A stretch of 64,000 nt of DNA from Sinimarinibacterium sp. NLF-5-8 (lineage in GTDB: Bacteria > Pseudomonadota > Gammaproteobacteria > Nevskiales > Nevskiaceae): positions 2,305,501 through 2,369,500 of the forward strand of contig NZ_CP048030.1 in the NCBI RefSeq assembly GCF_010092425.1, given 5' to 3'. How positions within the stretch are numbered: the stretch's first letter is position 1; every line of letters begins with the position of its first letter. Position numbers and translations under genes: made by a program. Below the pieces are notes generated by a model that was not told the DNA's origin, made no database searches, and saw nothing but the letters and a program-made list of their open reading frames with translations. Shown here piece by piece: positions 18,030 through 26,598 of the stretch.

Positions 18030-18986
18030 TCAGGGCGCAGCGCCCCACGCCGCAGCGAGCTGGATCACAAAGTCGGGGGACGATTCGGTGATCAGATCTT
18101 CCTGAAAACCGAGTTCGAGCTGCATCCCGCGCGCGCTGCGGTATTGCAGCCCAAACGTGGTTTGCAGGCCCATGCGGGTCAGCGCGTCGATCTGGCTGCT
18201 GCCGTACAGCGGCGCGTGCGCGTAAAGCTGCGCGCCCAGTGCCCAGCGCGGCGTCAGCGCATAGCCCATCGACGCCCAGCCAAACGGCGTCACGCTGCGC
18301 TGCATCGGCTTGAGTGCACCCACGCGCCGCTGCACGCTGCTGCCCGCCGCCAGCACGCCGCTGAAGCGCGGCCCCAGTGCGTAGGCGCTGGAATACCACA
18401 GGGCAGCGCCGAGGCCGCCGCCGAGCAAGCGATCTTCGTCGCCGGTCGGCAGTTGCAGCAGGGCGTGCCAGCAGCCGCGCGCGCCGCATTGCTGCACCCC
18501 GGCGCGCACATCGCCCAGCGCCACATCGCTGCCGTGCACATCGAGCACGGTCACGCCGTTGCGTTGATACCGGTATTGATAGGCGTCACGCGGCTGCGCC
18601 GTGCGCGCGCCATTGGGCAGGCCAAACCAGCGATGCCAGTCCTCGATGCGCTGGTCGAGGATGCCGCCGCCGGTCACCATCAGCGGTAATTCGGCCAACC
18701 ATTGCAGCCCCTGCCACGTCCACTGCCGGGTGTACGACAGGCGCATGATTTCGCCGTCCAGCGATAACGTCTCGATGGCTTGCGCGTCTTGATGCGCCTC
18801 GGAAGTCCAGTCCAGTTGCACGCGCGCGCCATCGCCCTGGGCGTGCCCCGCCGCCGGCAGCGGCGCAAAGCGCGCGAGGCTGGCCTGATTGAAACTGTGA
18901 AAAACAAAGGCAGGGGTCGCCTCGGCGCCGCGCGCGCTCAGCGGCAGAATCAAAACCGTCAGCACCAACCAGATCGGGCGAATCAT
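18030..18986 (-). CDS. DUF3187 family exported protein
   Basis: A 318-residue protein with an N-terminal signal peptide (IWLVLTVLILPLSARGAEA). It matches DUF3187: an early FHSFNQASLARF segment, a central GGGILDQRIEDWHRWFGLP motif and the closing GFQEDLITESSPDFVIQLA. Alternating hydrophobic strands through the C-terminal half suggest an outer-membrane beta-barrel. The family has no known activity. It is convergent with priA, and the DAHP synthase gene is divergent 114 nt upstream. Start and signal peptide are clear. Confidence 0.8.
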   Translation of the reverse strand: MIRPIWLVLTVLILPLSARGAEATPAFVFHSFNQASLARFAPLPAAGHAQGDGARVQLDWTSEAHQDAQAIETLSLDGEIMRLSYTRQWTWQGLQWLAELPLMVTGGGILDQRIEDWHRWFGLPNGARTAQPRDAYQYRYQRNGVTVLDVHGSDVALGDVRAGVQQCGARGCWHALLQLPTGDEDRLLGGGLGAALWYSSAYALGPRFSGVLAAGSSVQRRVGALKPMQRSVTPFGWASMGYALTPRWALGAQLYAHAPLYGSSQIDALTRMGLQTTFGLQYRSARGMQLELGFQEDLITESSPDFVIQLAAAWGAAP

Positions 18987-19100
18987 TGATCAAAAATCCC
19001 AGGGCAAATCCGCGCCCATTGTGCCGTGATTGCTGCGATGCGCGCGCGCATTCTGCTAGAGTCGCGCCCCTTATCGAGTCTGTCATGGAATGTAGTGGTC

Positions 19101-20162
19101 ATGCGCTTTGTCACTGAAAACACGCGAATCGGGTCGATCCGCGAAGTCTCCACACCCGATCAAATCCAGGCCGAATTGCCAATGACCAACGCGGCCTCGC
19201 AAGCGGTATTCAGCGCGCGCAGCGAGATCGAAAAAATCCTGCATGGCGAAGATGACCGATTGCTGGTGGTGGTCGGCCCCTGCTCGATTCACGACACCGG
19301 GGCGGCGCTGGAATACGCCGCGCGCCTGCTGCCGCTGCGCACGCAGTTGGGTCAGGATCTGCTGATCGTGATGCGTGTGTATTTTGAAAAACCGCGCACC
19401 ACTGTCGGCTGGAAAGGGCTGATCAACGACCCCGATCTGAACGACAGCTACGACATCAACAAAGGGCTGCGCAAGGGCCGCGAACTGCTGCTCAAGCTCA
19501 ATGAAATGGGCATGCCCGCCGGCGTTGAATACCTGGACATCCTCACCCCGCAATACCTGGCCGATCTGGTGGCCTGGGGCGCCATTGGCGCGCGCACCAC
19601 CGAATCGCAGCTGCACCGCGAACTGGCCTCTGGCCTGTCCTGCCCGGTGGGGTTCAAGAACGGCACCGAAGGCAGCGTCAAGGTGGCGGTGGATGCGGTG
19701 ATGTCGGCCTCGCACCCGCATCGCTTTTTGTCGCTGACCCACACCGGCCAGGTGGCGATTTTTGAAACCACCGGCAACAAGGACTGCCACATCATTTTGC
19801 GCGGCGGCAGCAGCGGCACCAACTTTGACGCCGCCAGCGTCGAAGCGGCTGGTGCGGCAATGGCAAAAGCCAGGCTGCGACCCAACATCATGATCGACCT
19901 GTCGCACGCCAACTCCAGTAAACAGCACAAGCGCCAGATCACTGTGGCCGACGATGTGGCCGGACAAATCGGCGGCGGCGACGCGCGCATCATCGGCGTG
20001 ATGATCGAATCGCATCTGGTCGAGGGCCGTCAGGACATCTGCGAGCCCGAAAAAATGGTCTACGGCCAGTCCGTCACCGATGCCTGCATCAGCTGGGATG
20101 ACACCGTCACCGTGCTCAACACCCTCGCCGCGGGCGTTGCCAAACGCCGTGCCCACGGCTGA
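19101..20162 (+). CDS. aroG: 3-deoxy-7-phosphoheptulonate (DAHP) synthase, class I
   Basis: A 353-residue enzyme condensing phosphoenolpyruvate and erythrose-4-phosphate in the first shikimate step. It belongs to the E. coli AroG/AroF/AroH type: VVVGPCSIHD, MRVYFEKPRTTVGWKGLINDP (split here by residue order), GAIGARTTESQLHRELASGLS and the metal-site region ICEPEKMVYGQSVTD are all intact. The segment LDILTPQYLADL resembles AroG more than AroF, hinting at phenylalanine-type feedback control, but this is inference. ATG 19101 fits the family start although its ribosome-binding site is weak. It is followed by a terminator at 20189. Confidence 0.93.
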   Translation: MRFVTENTRIGSIREVSTPDQIQAELPMTNAASQAVFSARSEIEKILHGEDDRLLVVVGPCSIHDTGAALEYAARLLPLRTQLGQDLLIVMRVYFEKPRTTVGWKGLINDPDLNDSYDINKGLRKGRELLLKLNEMGMPAGVEYLDILTPQYLADLVAWGAIGARTTESQLHRELASGLSCPVGFKNGTEGSVKVAVDAVMSASHPHRFLSLTHTGQVAIFETTGNKDCHIILRGGSSGTNFDAASVEAAGAAMAKARLRPNIMIDLSHANSSKQHKRQITVADDVAGQIGGGDARIIGVMIESHLVEGRQDICEPEKMVYGQSVTDACISWDDTVTVLNTLAAGVAKRRAHG

Positions 20163-20188
20163 ACATCGGTGCCAGAAACGCCAGTCGG

Positions 20189-20211
20189 CGGGCGCGCGCG
20201 CCCGTCTTTTT
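20189..20211 (+). terminator. Rho-independent terminator after DAHP synthase
   Basis: The stem CGGGCG / CGCCCG has a CGCG loop and is followed by TCTTTTT. It ends only 13 nt before the next start codon, so either the downstream lipoprotein has little independent leader or this element attenuates it. Confidence 0.65.
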
Positions 20212-20224
20212 GCCGGGGACACAG

Positions 20225-21184
20225 ATGAAAAGCAGCGCAATCGTCGGACTGGTCACAGGCGCCCTGCTGGCCGCAGGCTGTGCCGCCCCCACGCCGGCGC
20301 CCGTCTCCGTACCGGCGTTGTCCCAGAATGAATCCGCCGAAACCGTGCGCGAACCGCTGACCTGGGAACAACTGGCGGCACTGACCGCCCCTGCGCCCGC
20401 CGTCGAGCATCTGCCGTATGCCGGCGATGCGCCGCAGCAGTTTGGCGAACTGCGTTTTCCGCAAACCGGCACCGGCCCGTTTCCTCTGGTGATGCTGATC
20501 CACGGCGGCTGCTGGCGCGCGCGCATCGGCTACGAACACATGCGTCCGCTGGCGCAGGCGCTCACCGGGCTGGGCGTGGCGACGTGGACGGTGGAATACC
20601 GTCGCCTGGGTGACGACAACGGCGGCTGGCCACGCACTTTCCGCGATGTGGGGCTGGCGGCGGATTATGTTCGCACCCTCGCCCGCTACTACCCGATTGA
20701 CCCGCAGCGCGTCATTGCACTTGGCCATTCGGCCGGCGCACAGATCGCCTTGTGGCTGCCAACCCGCGCGCGCCTGCCCGAGAGCAGCCCCCTGTATCGC
20801 CCTGATCCACTGCCCTTGCGCGGGGTGATCGGCCTGTCTGCGGTGACCGATCTGGCCGCCTATCGCATTGGCCCGCGCCAGGGCGGCTGCCACTCTGCGG
20901 TGGACAAGGTCATCGGCGCCGATCCCGAGCAAAAACCACAACGCTATGCGCAGGTCTCACCGATCCAACGCCTGCCGCTCGGCACACCGCAATGGCTGAT
21001 TCACGGCGCGCTGGACGCGGTGGTTTCACCGGAATCGGCAGCGGTGTACGCCGATCGCGCGCGCCGCGCCGGTGATCGCGTCACGCTGCAAGGCATTGCC
21101 GACGCCGGACACTTTGAAACCATCGCCCCGCAAGGCGACGCCTGGCAGGCCGTGCGCGCGGCCGTGGCGCAGGCGCTCAAATAA
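20225..21184 (+). CDS. Esterase-like alpha/beta hydrolase lipoprotein
   Basis: A 319-residue lipoprotein. The signal peptide ends in AAGC (Cys19), followed by a Pro/Ala-rich linker. The catalytic domain has the HSL/BD-FAE-like oxyanion motif HGGCW (residues 93-97), nucleophile elbow GHSAG (Ser169), an Asp in HGALDAVVSPES and a C-terminal His in DAGHFE. Relatives include esterases and kynurenine-formamidase-like enzymes; the substrate is unknown. GGGGAC lies 8 nt upstream of the ATG. A terminator lies immediately before the gene, so it needs its own promoter or read-through. Confidence 0.8.
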   Translation: MKSSAIVGLVTGALLAAGCAAPTPAPVSVPALSQNESAETVREPLTWEQLAALTAPAPAVEHLPYAGDAPQQFGELRFPQTGTGPFPLVMLIHGGCWRARIGYEHMRPLAQALTGLGVATWTVEYRRLGDDNGGWPRTFRDVGLAADYVRTLARYYPIDPQRVIALGHSAGAQIALWLPTRARLPESSPLYRPDPLPLRGVIGLSAVTDLAAYRIGPRQGGCHSAVDKVIGADPEQKPQRYAQVSPIQRLPLGTPQWLIHGALDAVVSPESAAVYADRARRAGDRVTLQGIADAGHFETIAPQGDAWQAVRAAVAQALK

Positions 21185-21227
21185 GCGCAACGGCGCGCGC
21201 ATCAGGCGTTGCCACGACGGGGTTGCC

Positions 21228-23315
21228 TCACCCGGCTGCATCGCGGCGGTCGGCCTGCACCGCCGTGAGCGCGATCGTGTAGACGATGTCATCCACCAGG
21301 GCGCCGCGTGAAAGATCGTTGACCGGCTTGTTCAGCCCTTGCAGCATCGGCCCGACGCTCAGGCAATTGGTGCTGCGTTGTACGGCTTTGTAAGTGGTGT
21401 TGCCGGTGTTCAGATCGGGGAACACGAATACGGTGGCACGACCGGCAACCGGGCTGTCGGGGGCTTTTTGCCGCCCCACGCTTTCGGTGGCGGCGGCGTC
21501 GTATTGCAACGGCCCGTCAATCAGCAGATCAGGCCGTGCCGCGCGCGCCAGCGCCGTGGCTTCGCGCACTTTTTCAACCTCGGCACCGCCGCCGGAGGCG
21601 CCGGTGGAATAGCTGATCATCGCCACCCGTGGGGTGATGCCAAAGGCCTCGGCTGAAGCGGCGCTTTGCAGCGCGATTTCGGCCAGCTCCGGTGCCGTGG
21701 GATGCGGATTGACGGCGCAGTCGCCATACACCAGCACCTGCTCCGGCAGCAGCATGAAAAACACCGACGACACCAGCTGGTACCCCGGCGCGGTCTTGAT
21801 CAGTTGCAGTGCCGGGCGGATGGTGTTGGCGGTGGTGTTGATGGCGCCGCTGACCAGCCCGTCCACGTCGTCTTGCGCCAGCATCATGGTGCCCAGCACC
21901 ACCGGATCTTCGAGCTGCGCCAGCGCCATCGGCTCATTCAGGCCCTTGCCTTTGCGCAGGGCGACCATCGGCGCAACGTATTGTTTGCGCAAGGCTTTGG
22001 GATCCAGGATTTCCAGATCCGCAGGCAATTCCAGCCCTTGCGCGCGCGCCACGTCTTCAACCTCCTGACGCGATGCCAGCAGCACGCAGCGGGCAATGCC
22101 ACGGGTGTGGCAAATGATGGCGGCCTGCACCGTGCGCGGCTCGGCACCTTCGGGCAGCACGATGCGCTTGTTGGCGGCTTGCGCGCGCTTGACCAGTTGA
22201 TAGCGAAACGCCGGTGGCGACAGGCGCGCCTCGCGCGGGGTGCCGCTGCGCGCGCGCAGCCAGTCCTGATCGAGATGGCTGGCAACAAACTCGGTGACTT
22301 GCTCGGCGCGCGCGCGGTCGTCAATCGGAATCTCGCGGTTCATCCGGTTGAGCCGGGTGGCGGTGTCGTAGGAATTGGTGGTGACGGTGTAAACCGGCAA
22401 GCCGCTTTGCAGCGCCCCCCGGCACAAATCCAGAATGCGCGCGTCCGGCGCAAAGTTGCTGCACAAGAGCAGCCCGGCCAGCGGCACCCCGTTCAGGGCG
22501 GCGAGGCTGGCGGCCATGATGATGTCGTCACGATCGCCGGGCGTGACCACCAGCACTCCGGCCTGCAACAGCGGCACCGTGTTGGGCACCGCGCGCGCAC
22601 ACAGCATGATGGTTTGCACGCGGCGCTTTTCATGCTCACCGGCGTTGACGATGTGCGCGCCCATCTGCGTGGCCACGTCGTACATGCGCGGGGCGTTGAG
22701 CGCGTCATGCCACGGCACCTGGCCGAGCAGGCGAAAACCGTCATGCCGCAGCAAATGCGTCTGGCTGCGCAATTGCTCGGCAAAATCGTCATCGCGGATT
22801 TTGTTGACGATGACGCCCACCACCTTGGGATGGCTGACGCCGCCAAAGGTCTGTGCATGAATCTCAACCCGATCGGCAAAGACCTTGATGCCTTCTTCCA
22901 CCGGCGCCGAGACCAGAATCACATCGGCATCCAGACTGCGCGCAAGCTGCTGGTTGATCTGCGCGGCGTAAGACACCTGCCGCGTCGGCACCATGCCTTC
23001 GACCACCACCACATCCTTGTCCTGCGCCGCCTGGGCAAAGCCTTGCACGCAGGCTTCCATCAACTCATCGAGCTGATCCTCGCCCAGCATCCGCTCCACC
23101 TGTGCCAGCGGCAGCGACACCGGCGGTTGCAGGCCATGGGTGCGCGCCACCAGCTCGGACGAGCGTTCCGGCCCTGCATCGCCGGGATGGTGCTGGGCAA
23201 TCGGCTTGTAAAAACCCACCTTGAGGCCGCCACGCTCCAGCGCGCGCAGCAAACCCAGACTGGTGGAGGTCAGACCCACGCCAAAGCCGGTGGGGGCGAT
23301 GAAAAAGGTTTGCAT
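21228..23315 (-). CDS. pta: Phosphate acetyltransferase
   Basis: A 695-residue long-form Pta that interconverts acetyl-CoA and acetyl phosphate. The N-terminal ~350 residues hold the dethiobiotin-synthase-like P-loop domain (FFIAPTGFGVGLTSTSLGL) and the DRTGG-like domain; the C-terminal ~330 residues form the catalytic PTA/PTB domain (VLPEGAEPRTVQAA, ISYSTGASGGGAEVEKV, DGPLQYDAA). With AckA it forms the acetate overflow/assimilation pathway. ATG 23315 lies 2 nt after the ackA stop, with GGAG upstream, so translation is coupled. An in-frame TTG two codons earlier is disfavoured. Confidence 0.96.
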   Translation of the reverse strand: MQTFFIAPTGFGVGLTSTSLGLLRALERGGLKVGFYKPIAQHHPGDAGPERSSELVARTHGLQPPVSLPLAQVERMLGEDQLDELMEACVQGFAQAAQDKDVVVVEGMVPTRQVSYAAQINQQLARSLDADVILVSAPVEEGIKVFADRVEIHAQTFGGVSHPKVVGVIVNKIRDDDFAEQLRSQTHLLRHDGFRLLGQVPWHDALNAPRMYDVATQMGAHIVNAGEHEKRRVQTIMLCARAVPNTVPLLQAGVLVVTPGDRDDIIMAASLAALNGVPLAGLLLCSNFAPDARILDLCRGALQSGLPVYTVTTNSYDTATRLNRMNREIPIDDRARAEQVTEFVASHLDQDWLRARSGTPREARLSPPAFRYQLVKRAQAANKRIVLPEGAEPRTVQAAIICHTRGIARCVLLASRQEVEDVARAQGLELPADLEILDPKALRKQYVAPMVALRKGKGLNEPMALAQLEDPVVLGTMMLAQDDVDGLVSGAINTTANTIRPALQLIKTAPGYQLVSSVFFMLLPEQVLVYGDCAVNPHPTAPELAEIALQSAASAEAFGITPRVAMISYSTGASGGGAEVEKVREATALARAARPDLLIDGPLQYDAAATESVGRQKAPDSPVAGRATVFVFPDLNTGNTTYKAVQRSTNCLSVGPMLQGLNKPVNDLSRGALVDDIVYTIALTAVQADRRDAAG

Positions 23316-23317
23316 AC

Positions 23318-24511
23318 TCAAGGCTCCAGCAAGGCAAGGGTATCCAACGCAATCTGCCGTTCTTCGTTGGTCGGCACCACCAGCACGCGCGCGCTCGGCG
23401 CGCGCTGAATTTCGCCTTCGGCGCCGCCGGTGCAGGCCAGATTGGCCGCTTCGTCCAGTTGCAGATTCAGCAGGCGCAGATGCGCCACGGTCTTGGCGCG
23501 AATCAGGGCGGAGTTTTCGCCGATGCCACCGGTAAAAATCAGGCCGTCGAGCTGCGGCAGGGCGCAGCTCAGGGCGGCGAGGGATTTGGCCAGCCGGTAG
23601 CAGAACACTTCGATGGCCAGCGTCGCCCCGGCGTGACCGTCGGCGCGCGCTTGCTCCAAAGAGCGCATGTCGTTGGATAAACCCGACAGACCGAGCAGGC
23701 CGGATTCGCGGTTGAGCATGGCGTCAATTTTGTCCAGAGACCAGCCCAGCGCGCGCGCCAGATGGGCGGCCAGGCCGGGGTCAACGTCGCCGCTGCGGGT
23801 GCCCATGACCACGCCTTCCAGCGGGGTCAGCCCCATGCTGGTGTCTTGGCTTTGGCCGTTGACGATGGCGCAGGTGGAGCAGCCGTTGCCCAGATGCGCG
23901 GTGAGCCAGGCGCTGTTGTCCACGGCCAGGCCGCTGATCTGCGCAGCGCGCACGCTGACGTATTGATGCGAGGTGCCGTGAAAGCCGTAGCGGCGCACGC
24001 CGTGATCGCGGTACAGCGCCTCCGGCAGCGCGTAGCGATAAGCGTGTTCCGGCAGGGTTTGGTGAAAGGCGGTGTCGAACACGGCGACTTGTGGCAGATC
24101 GGCAAACAGCGCCAGCGCCGCTTCAATGCCTTGCAAGTTGGCGGGGTTGTGCAGCGGTGCCAGCGGTGCCATGGCGCGGATCGCGTCCAGCGTTTCGCTG
24201 GTGATGCGGGTGGACTGGGCGAAGCGTTCGCCCCCGTGGACAACGCGATGGCCGATGCCGTGCAGCGCGCCGCCGGCGGCTTCCACCGCCAGTGGCAAGA
24301 TCGCCGCCAGGGCTTGTTTGTGATCGGCCTGCGGCAGTGCGCGCGCGTGTTTGTCGCCGTTGCACTGCCAGCGCAGCCGCGCCTCGGCATCATTCAGGCC
24401 GATGCGCTCGGCCAGCCCTTGAATGACAAACCCATCGCGCTGCTCATTGACCAAGGCAAACTTGATCGACGAACTGCCACAGTTGATGACCAGAATATTG
24501 CGCGCGCCCAT
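23318..24511 (-). CDS. ackA: Acetate kinase
   Basis: A 397-residue ASKHA-fold kinase that interconverts acetate plus ATP and acetyl phosphate plus ADP. Key signatures are intact: the N-terminal phosphate-binding [11 protein letters not shown], the catalytic [12 protein letters not shown] and AHLGNGCS, and the C-terminal adenosine loop [13 protein letters not shown]. It is the first gene of an ackA-pta operon, the order found in enterobacteria and pseudomonads, with pta starting 2 nt beyond the stop. Length is typical (~400). Confidence 0.97.
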   Translation of the reverse strand: MGARNILVINCGSSSIKFALVNEQRDGFVIQGLAERIGLNDAEARLRWQCNGDKHARALPQADHKQALAAILPLAVEAAGGALHGIGHRVVHGGERFAQSTRITSETLDAIRAMAPLAPLHNPANLQGIEAALALFADLPQVAVFDTAFHQTLPEHAYRYALPEALYRDHGVRRYGFHGTSHQYVSVRAAQISGLAVDNSAWLTAHLGNGCSTCAIVNGQSQDTSMGLTPLEGVVMGTRSGDVDPGLAAHLARALGWSLDKIDAMLNRESGLLGLSGLSNDMRSLEQARADGHAGATLAIEVFCYRLAKSLAALSCALPQLDGLIFTGGIGENSALIRAKTVAHLRLLNLQLDEAANLACTGGAEGEIQRAPSARVLVVPTNEERQIALDTLALLEP

Positions 24512-24584
24512 GCTCTCTCACGATGATGGCAAAGCGTGGCAGTGTAACGGCCAACGCACCCCGATATGAGGCACAAAGCAAGCC

Positions 24585-25217
24585 ATGTTGATGTTTTTTA
24601 GCGTATCTGCCGTCATTTGCGCGCTTTTGGCGATTTATGCCGATCGCAACGAAGCGCGCCCCCCGATTTTTTGGCTACTCAAACCGCTGACCACGGTGCT
24701 GATCATCGGCGCCGCCAGCCAGGCGCCGGACAGCGGCTATCGCACGCTGCTGCTGCTCGGCCTGGGATGGTCGCTGATCGGCGACATCGCGCTGGTGATG
24801 ACCTCCGATCGCGCGTTTTTACTGGGGCTGTCCAGTTTTTTGATCGCTCACTTATTGTTCATTCCGGCGTTTTTGCTGGGGCTGCCGAGCCTGCTGCCGC
24901 CGTGGTGGAGCGCCGTATTTGTGCTGGTGAGCCTCGGTTTTTCGGCGCTGCTGCTGCCGCGCGCAGGGGCGCTCAAGATTCCGGTGCTGGTGTATGGCGC
25001 GGTGCTGGTGGCGATGGCGGTCGCCGCCGCCGCGCGCTGGGATCAGCTCGGCCATCCCGCCAGCCTGTATGGCCTGCTCGGTGCCAGCCTGTTTTTAGTG
25101 TCGGATTCGGCGCTCGGCATTCGTCAGTTTGTGCGTTTTTACCGGCATGCCCAGCCACTGATCCTGAGCACTTACTGGAGCGCGATCGGGCTGATGACGG
25201 CTTCGGCGTTTTTTTAG
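24585..25217 (+). CDS. YhhN family membrane protein (lysoplasmalogenase-like)
   Basis: A 210-residue integral membrane protein with about eight hydrophobic helices. It matches the YhhN/TMEM86 family: an N-terminal FWLLKPLTTVLIIG, then GLGWSLIGDIALV and a C-terminal DSALGIRQF. Eukaryotic TMEM86 and a Legionella homologue cleave the vinyl-ether bond of lysoplasmalogens; in most proteobacteria the substrate is unproven. It lies upstream of the ccdAB operon, separated by a palindromic region. Family assignment is good, enzymatic role is inferred. Confidence 0.82.
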   Translation: MLMFFSVSAVICALLAIYADRNEARPPIFWLLKPLTTVLIIGAASQAPDSGYRTLLLLGLGWSLIGDIALVMTSDRAFLLGLSSFLIAHLLFIPAFLLGLPSLLPPWWSAVFVLVSLGFSALLLPRAGALKIPVLVYGAVLVAMAVAAAARWDQLGHPASLYGLLGASLFLVSDSALGIRQFVRFYRHAQPLILSTYWSAIGLMTASAFF

Positions 25218-25248
25218 CGCGCGCCCGCGATATTGGTGTTTTGCGGGT

Positions 25249-25268
25249 ATGCGCACTACAGTGCGCAT
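25249..25268. promoter_or_regulatory. Palindromic operator candidate upstream of ccdAB
   Basis: ATGCGCAC-TACA-GTGCGCAT is a perfect inverted repeat with 8-bp arms, 30 nt before the ccdA start. A related half-site ATACGCAT follows at 25273-25280. CcdA-CcdB complexes repress their own promoter in known systems, so this is the likely operator. Confidence 0.55.
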
Positions 25269-25298
25269 TGTGATACGCATTGATGATGGTTTCTGTCC

Positions 25299-25532
25299 AT
25301 GTCCGACGCCCCCTGCAAGCAACGTCTCAACGTGACCGTGCGCGCCGATCTGATCGAGGCCGCGCGCAAGGCCAAGCTCAATCTGTCGCAATTGCTGGAA
25401 GACTCCCTGCTGCAACGTCTGCGCGAATCGCGCGCAAAACAATGGCAGGAGGAGCATCGCGACGCCCTGGCGGCCTACCGCGCGCGCGTGGCGCACAGCG
25501 GCCCGTGGAACAAGGATCTGGTGCGCTTCTGA
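25299..25532 (+). CDS. ccdA: CcdA-like antitoxin
   Basis: A 77-residue antitoxin. The N-terminal KQRLNVTVRADLIEAARKAK forms the ribbon-helix-helix DNA-binding domain, as in F-plasmid CcdA. The C-terminal half (RAKQWQEEHRDALAAYRARV then GPWNKDLVRF) resembles the flexible tail that wraps and neutralises CcdB. It probably also represses the operon at the upstream palindrome. Its stop overlaps the ccdB ATG (ATGA), the standard arrangement for tightly coupled toxin-antitoxin pairs. The length is close to F CcdA (72). Confidence 0.88.
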   Translation: MSDAPCKQRLNVTVRADLIEAARKAKLNLSQLLEDSLLQRLRESRAKQWQEEHRDALAAYRARVAHSGPWNKDLVRF

Positions 25533-25843
25533 TGCAATTCACCGTCTATCGCAATCTGCGCCGCAGCCAGCAAGACGTGCCGTATTTGCTGGATGTGCAA
25601 TCCGATCTGCTCGACATCGGCACGCGCATGGTGGTGCCGCTGGTGGCGGCCGCGCGCTTTCCCGACCATCTGCGCCGACTCAATCCGAGTTTTACGGTGG
25701 AAGATCAATGTGTGATTGCCAGCACCGCCGATCTTGCCGCCGTCATCAGCAGCGATTTATCCGAGCCGGTGACCTCGCTCAGTGCCGCGCAGCACGACAT
25801 CAGGGCTGCCCTCGAATTTTTACTCACCGGAATTGATCTGTGA
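25532..25843 (+). CDS. ccdB: CcdB-like gyrase-poison toxin
   Basis: A 103-residue toxin aligned along its length with F-plasmid CcdB: MQFTVYRN, YLLDVQSDLLD, RMVVPLVAAARF and the C-terminal helix HDIRAALEFLLTGIDL. CcdB traps DNA gyrase on DNA. In F CcdB the last three residues, Trp99-Gly100-Ile101, are essential for poisoning; here Gly-Ile is kept but Trp is Thr and two residues are added, so potency may differ. The stop overlaps the pyrF GTG start (GTGA), which places pyrF in the same transcript. Confidence 0.87.
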   Translation: MQFTVYRNLRRSQQDVPYLLDVQSDLLDIGTRMVVPLVAAARFPDHLRRLNPSFTVEDQCVIASTADLAAVISSDLSEPVTSLSAAQHDIRAALEFLLTGIDL

Positions 25844-26565
25844 CTTTCATCGCCCCCCAGGAGCGCCTCATTGTGGCGCTCGACGTTGCCACCGCCGATC
25901 AGGCCAAGGCGATGGTCAATCGCCTCGGCAGCGCCGCGCAGTTTTACAAGATCGGCATGGAGCTGAACATGGCGCCGGGCTTTTTCGAGCTGCTCGAATG
26001 GCTCAAGCAGCAGCAGAAAAAAGTCTTTGTCGATCTGAAGTTTTTTGACATCCCCGAAACCGTCGCGCGCGCGGTGCGCAACCTCGCCGAGCGCGGCGCG
26101 GATCTGTGCACCATCCACGGCAATCAGTCGATGATGGAGGCCGCCGCGCAAGCCAAAAGCGGGTCAACGCGGGTGCTGGCGGTGACGGCCTTGACCAGTC
26201 TGGATCAAGGCGATCTGGACGATCTGGGATTTGCCTGCAACGTCGCCGATCTGGTGCTGTCGCGCGCGCGCCGCGCCTTGCAGGCGGGCTGTGATGGCGT
26301 GGTCTCGTCGGGGCTGGAAGTGGCACGTCTGCGCCGCGAAGCACCGCAGGAGCTGATCTGCGTGACGCCGGGGATTCGCCCGGTTGAAAACCGGGTGGAG
26401 GCCGATCAGAAGCGCATCATGACGCCCGCTGCGGCAATTGCCGCAGGTTCTGATTATCTGGTGGTGGGCCGACCGATTCGCGATGCCGCCGATCCATGTG
26501 CGATGGCGCAGCACATTCAAGCTGAAATTGCCGCAGCCATTGCGGCGCATCCGCGCGGGATTTGA
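25840..26565 (+). CDS. pyrF: Orotidine 5'-phosphate decarboxylase
   Basis: A 241-residue TIM-barrel enzyme converting OMP to UMP, the last step of UMP synthesis. The catalytic Asp-Lys network is visible in FVDLKFFDIPETVARA, with RLIVALDVA near the start and VTPGIRP and YLVVGRPI at the phosphate end. The GTG at 25840 overlaps the ccdB stop by 4 nt (GTGA), and there is no strong independent ribosome-binding site, so translation is probably coupled to ccdB. The start matches the usual MTF-type N-terminus. hemE follows after 33 nt. Confidence 0.95.
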   Translation: MTFIAPQERLIVALDVATADQAKAMVNRLGSAAQFYKIGMELNMAPGFFELLEWLKQQQKKVFVDLKFFDIPETVARAVRNLAERGADLCTIHGNQSMMEAAAQAKSGSTRVLAVTALTSLDQGDLDDLGFACNVADLVLSRARRALQAGCDGVVSSGLEVARLRREAPQELICVTPGIRPVENRVEADQKRIMTPAAAIAAGSDYLVVGRPIRDAADPCAMAQHIQAEIAAAIAAHPRGI

Positions 26566-26598
26566 CCGCGTTTACGCAGGCTGATGTAAGACATTGAC

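Noticed and set aside
19083-20240. Minus-strand frame of 385 codons opposite the DAHP synthase gene
   Set aside because: Shadow of a well-identified enzyme gene; no family resemblance.
21666-23408. Plus-strand frame of 580 codons opposite pta
   Set aside because: Shadow frame with Arg/His/Gln-biased product; pta is complete on the other strand.
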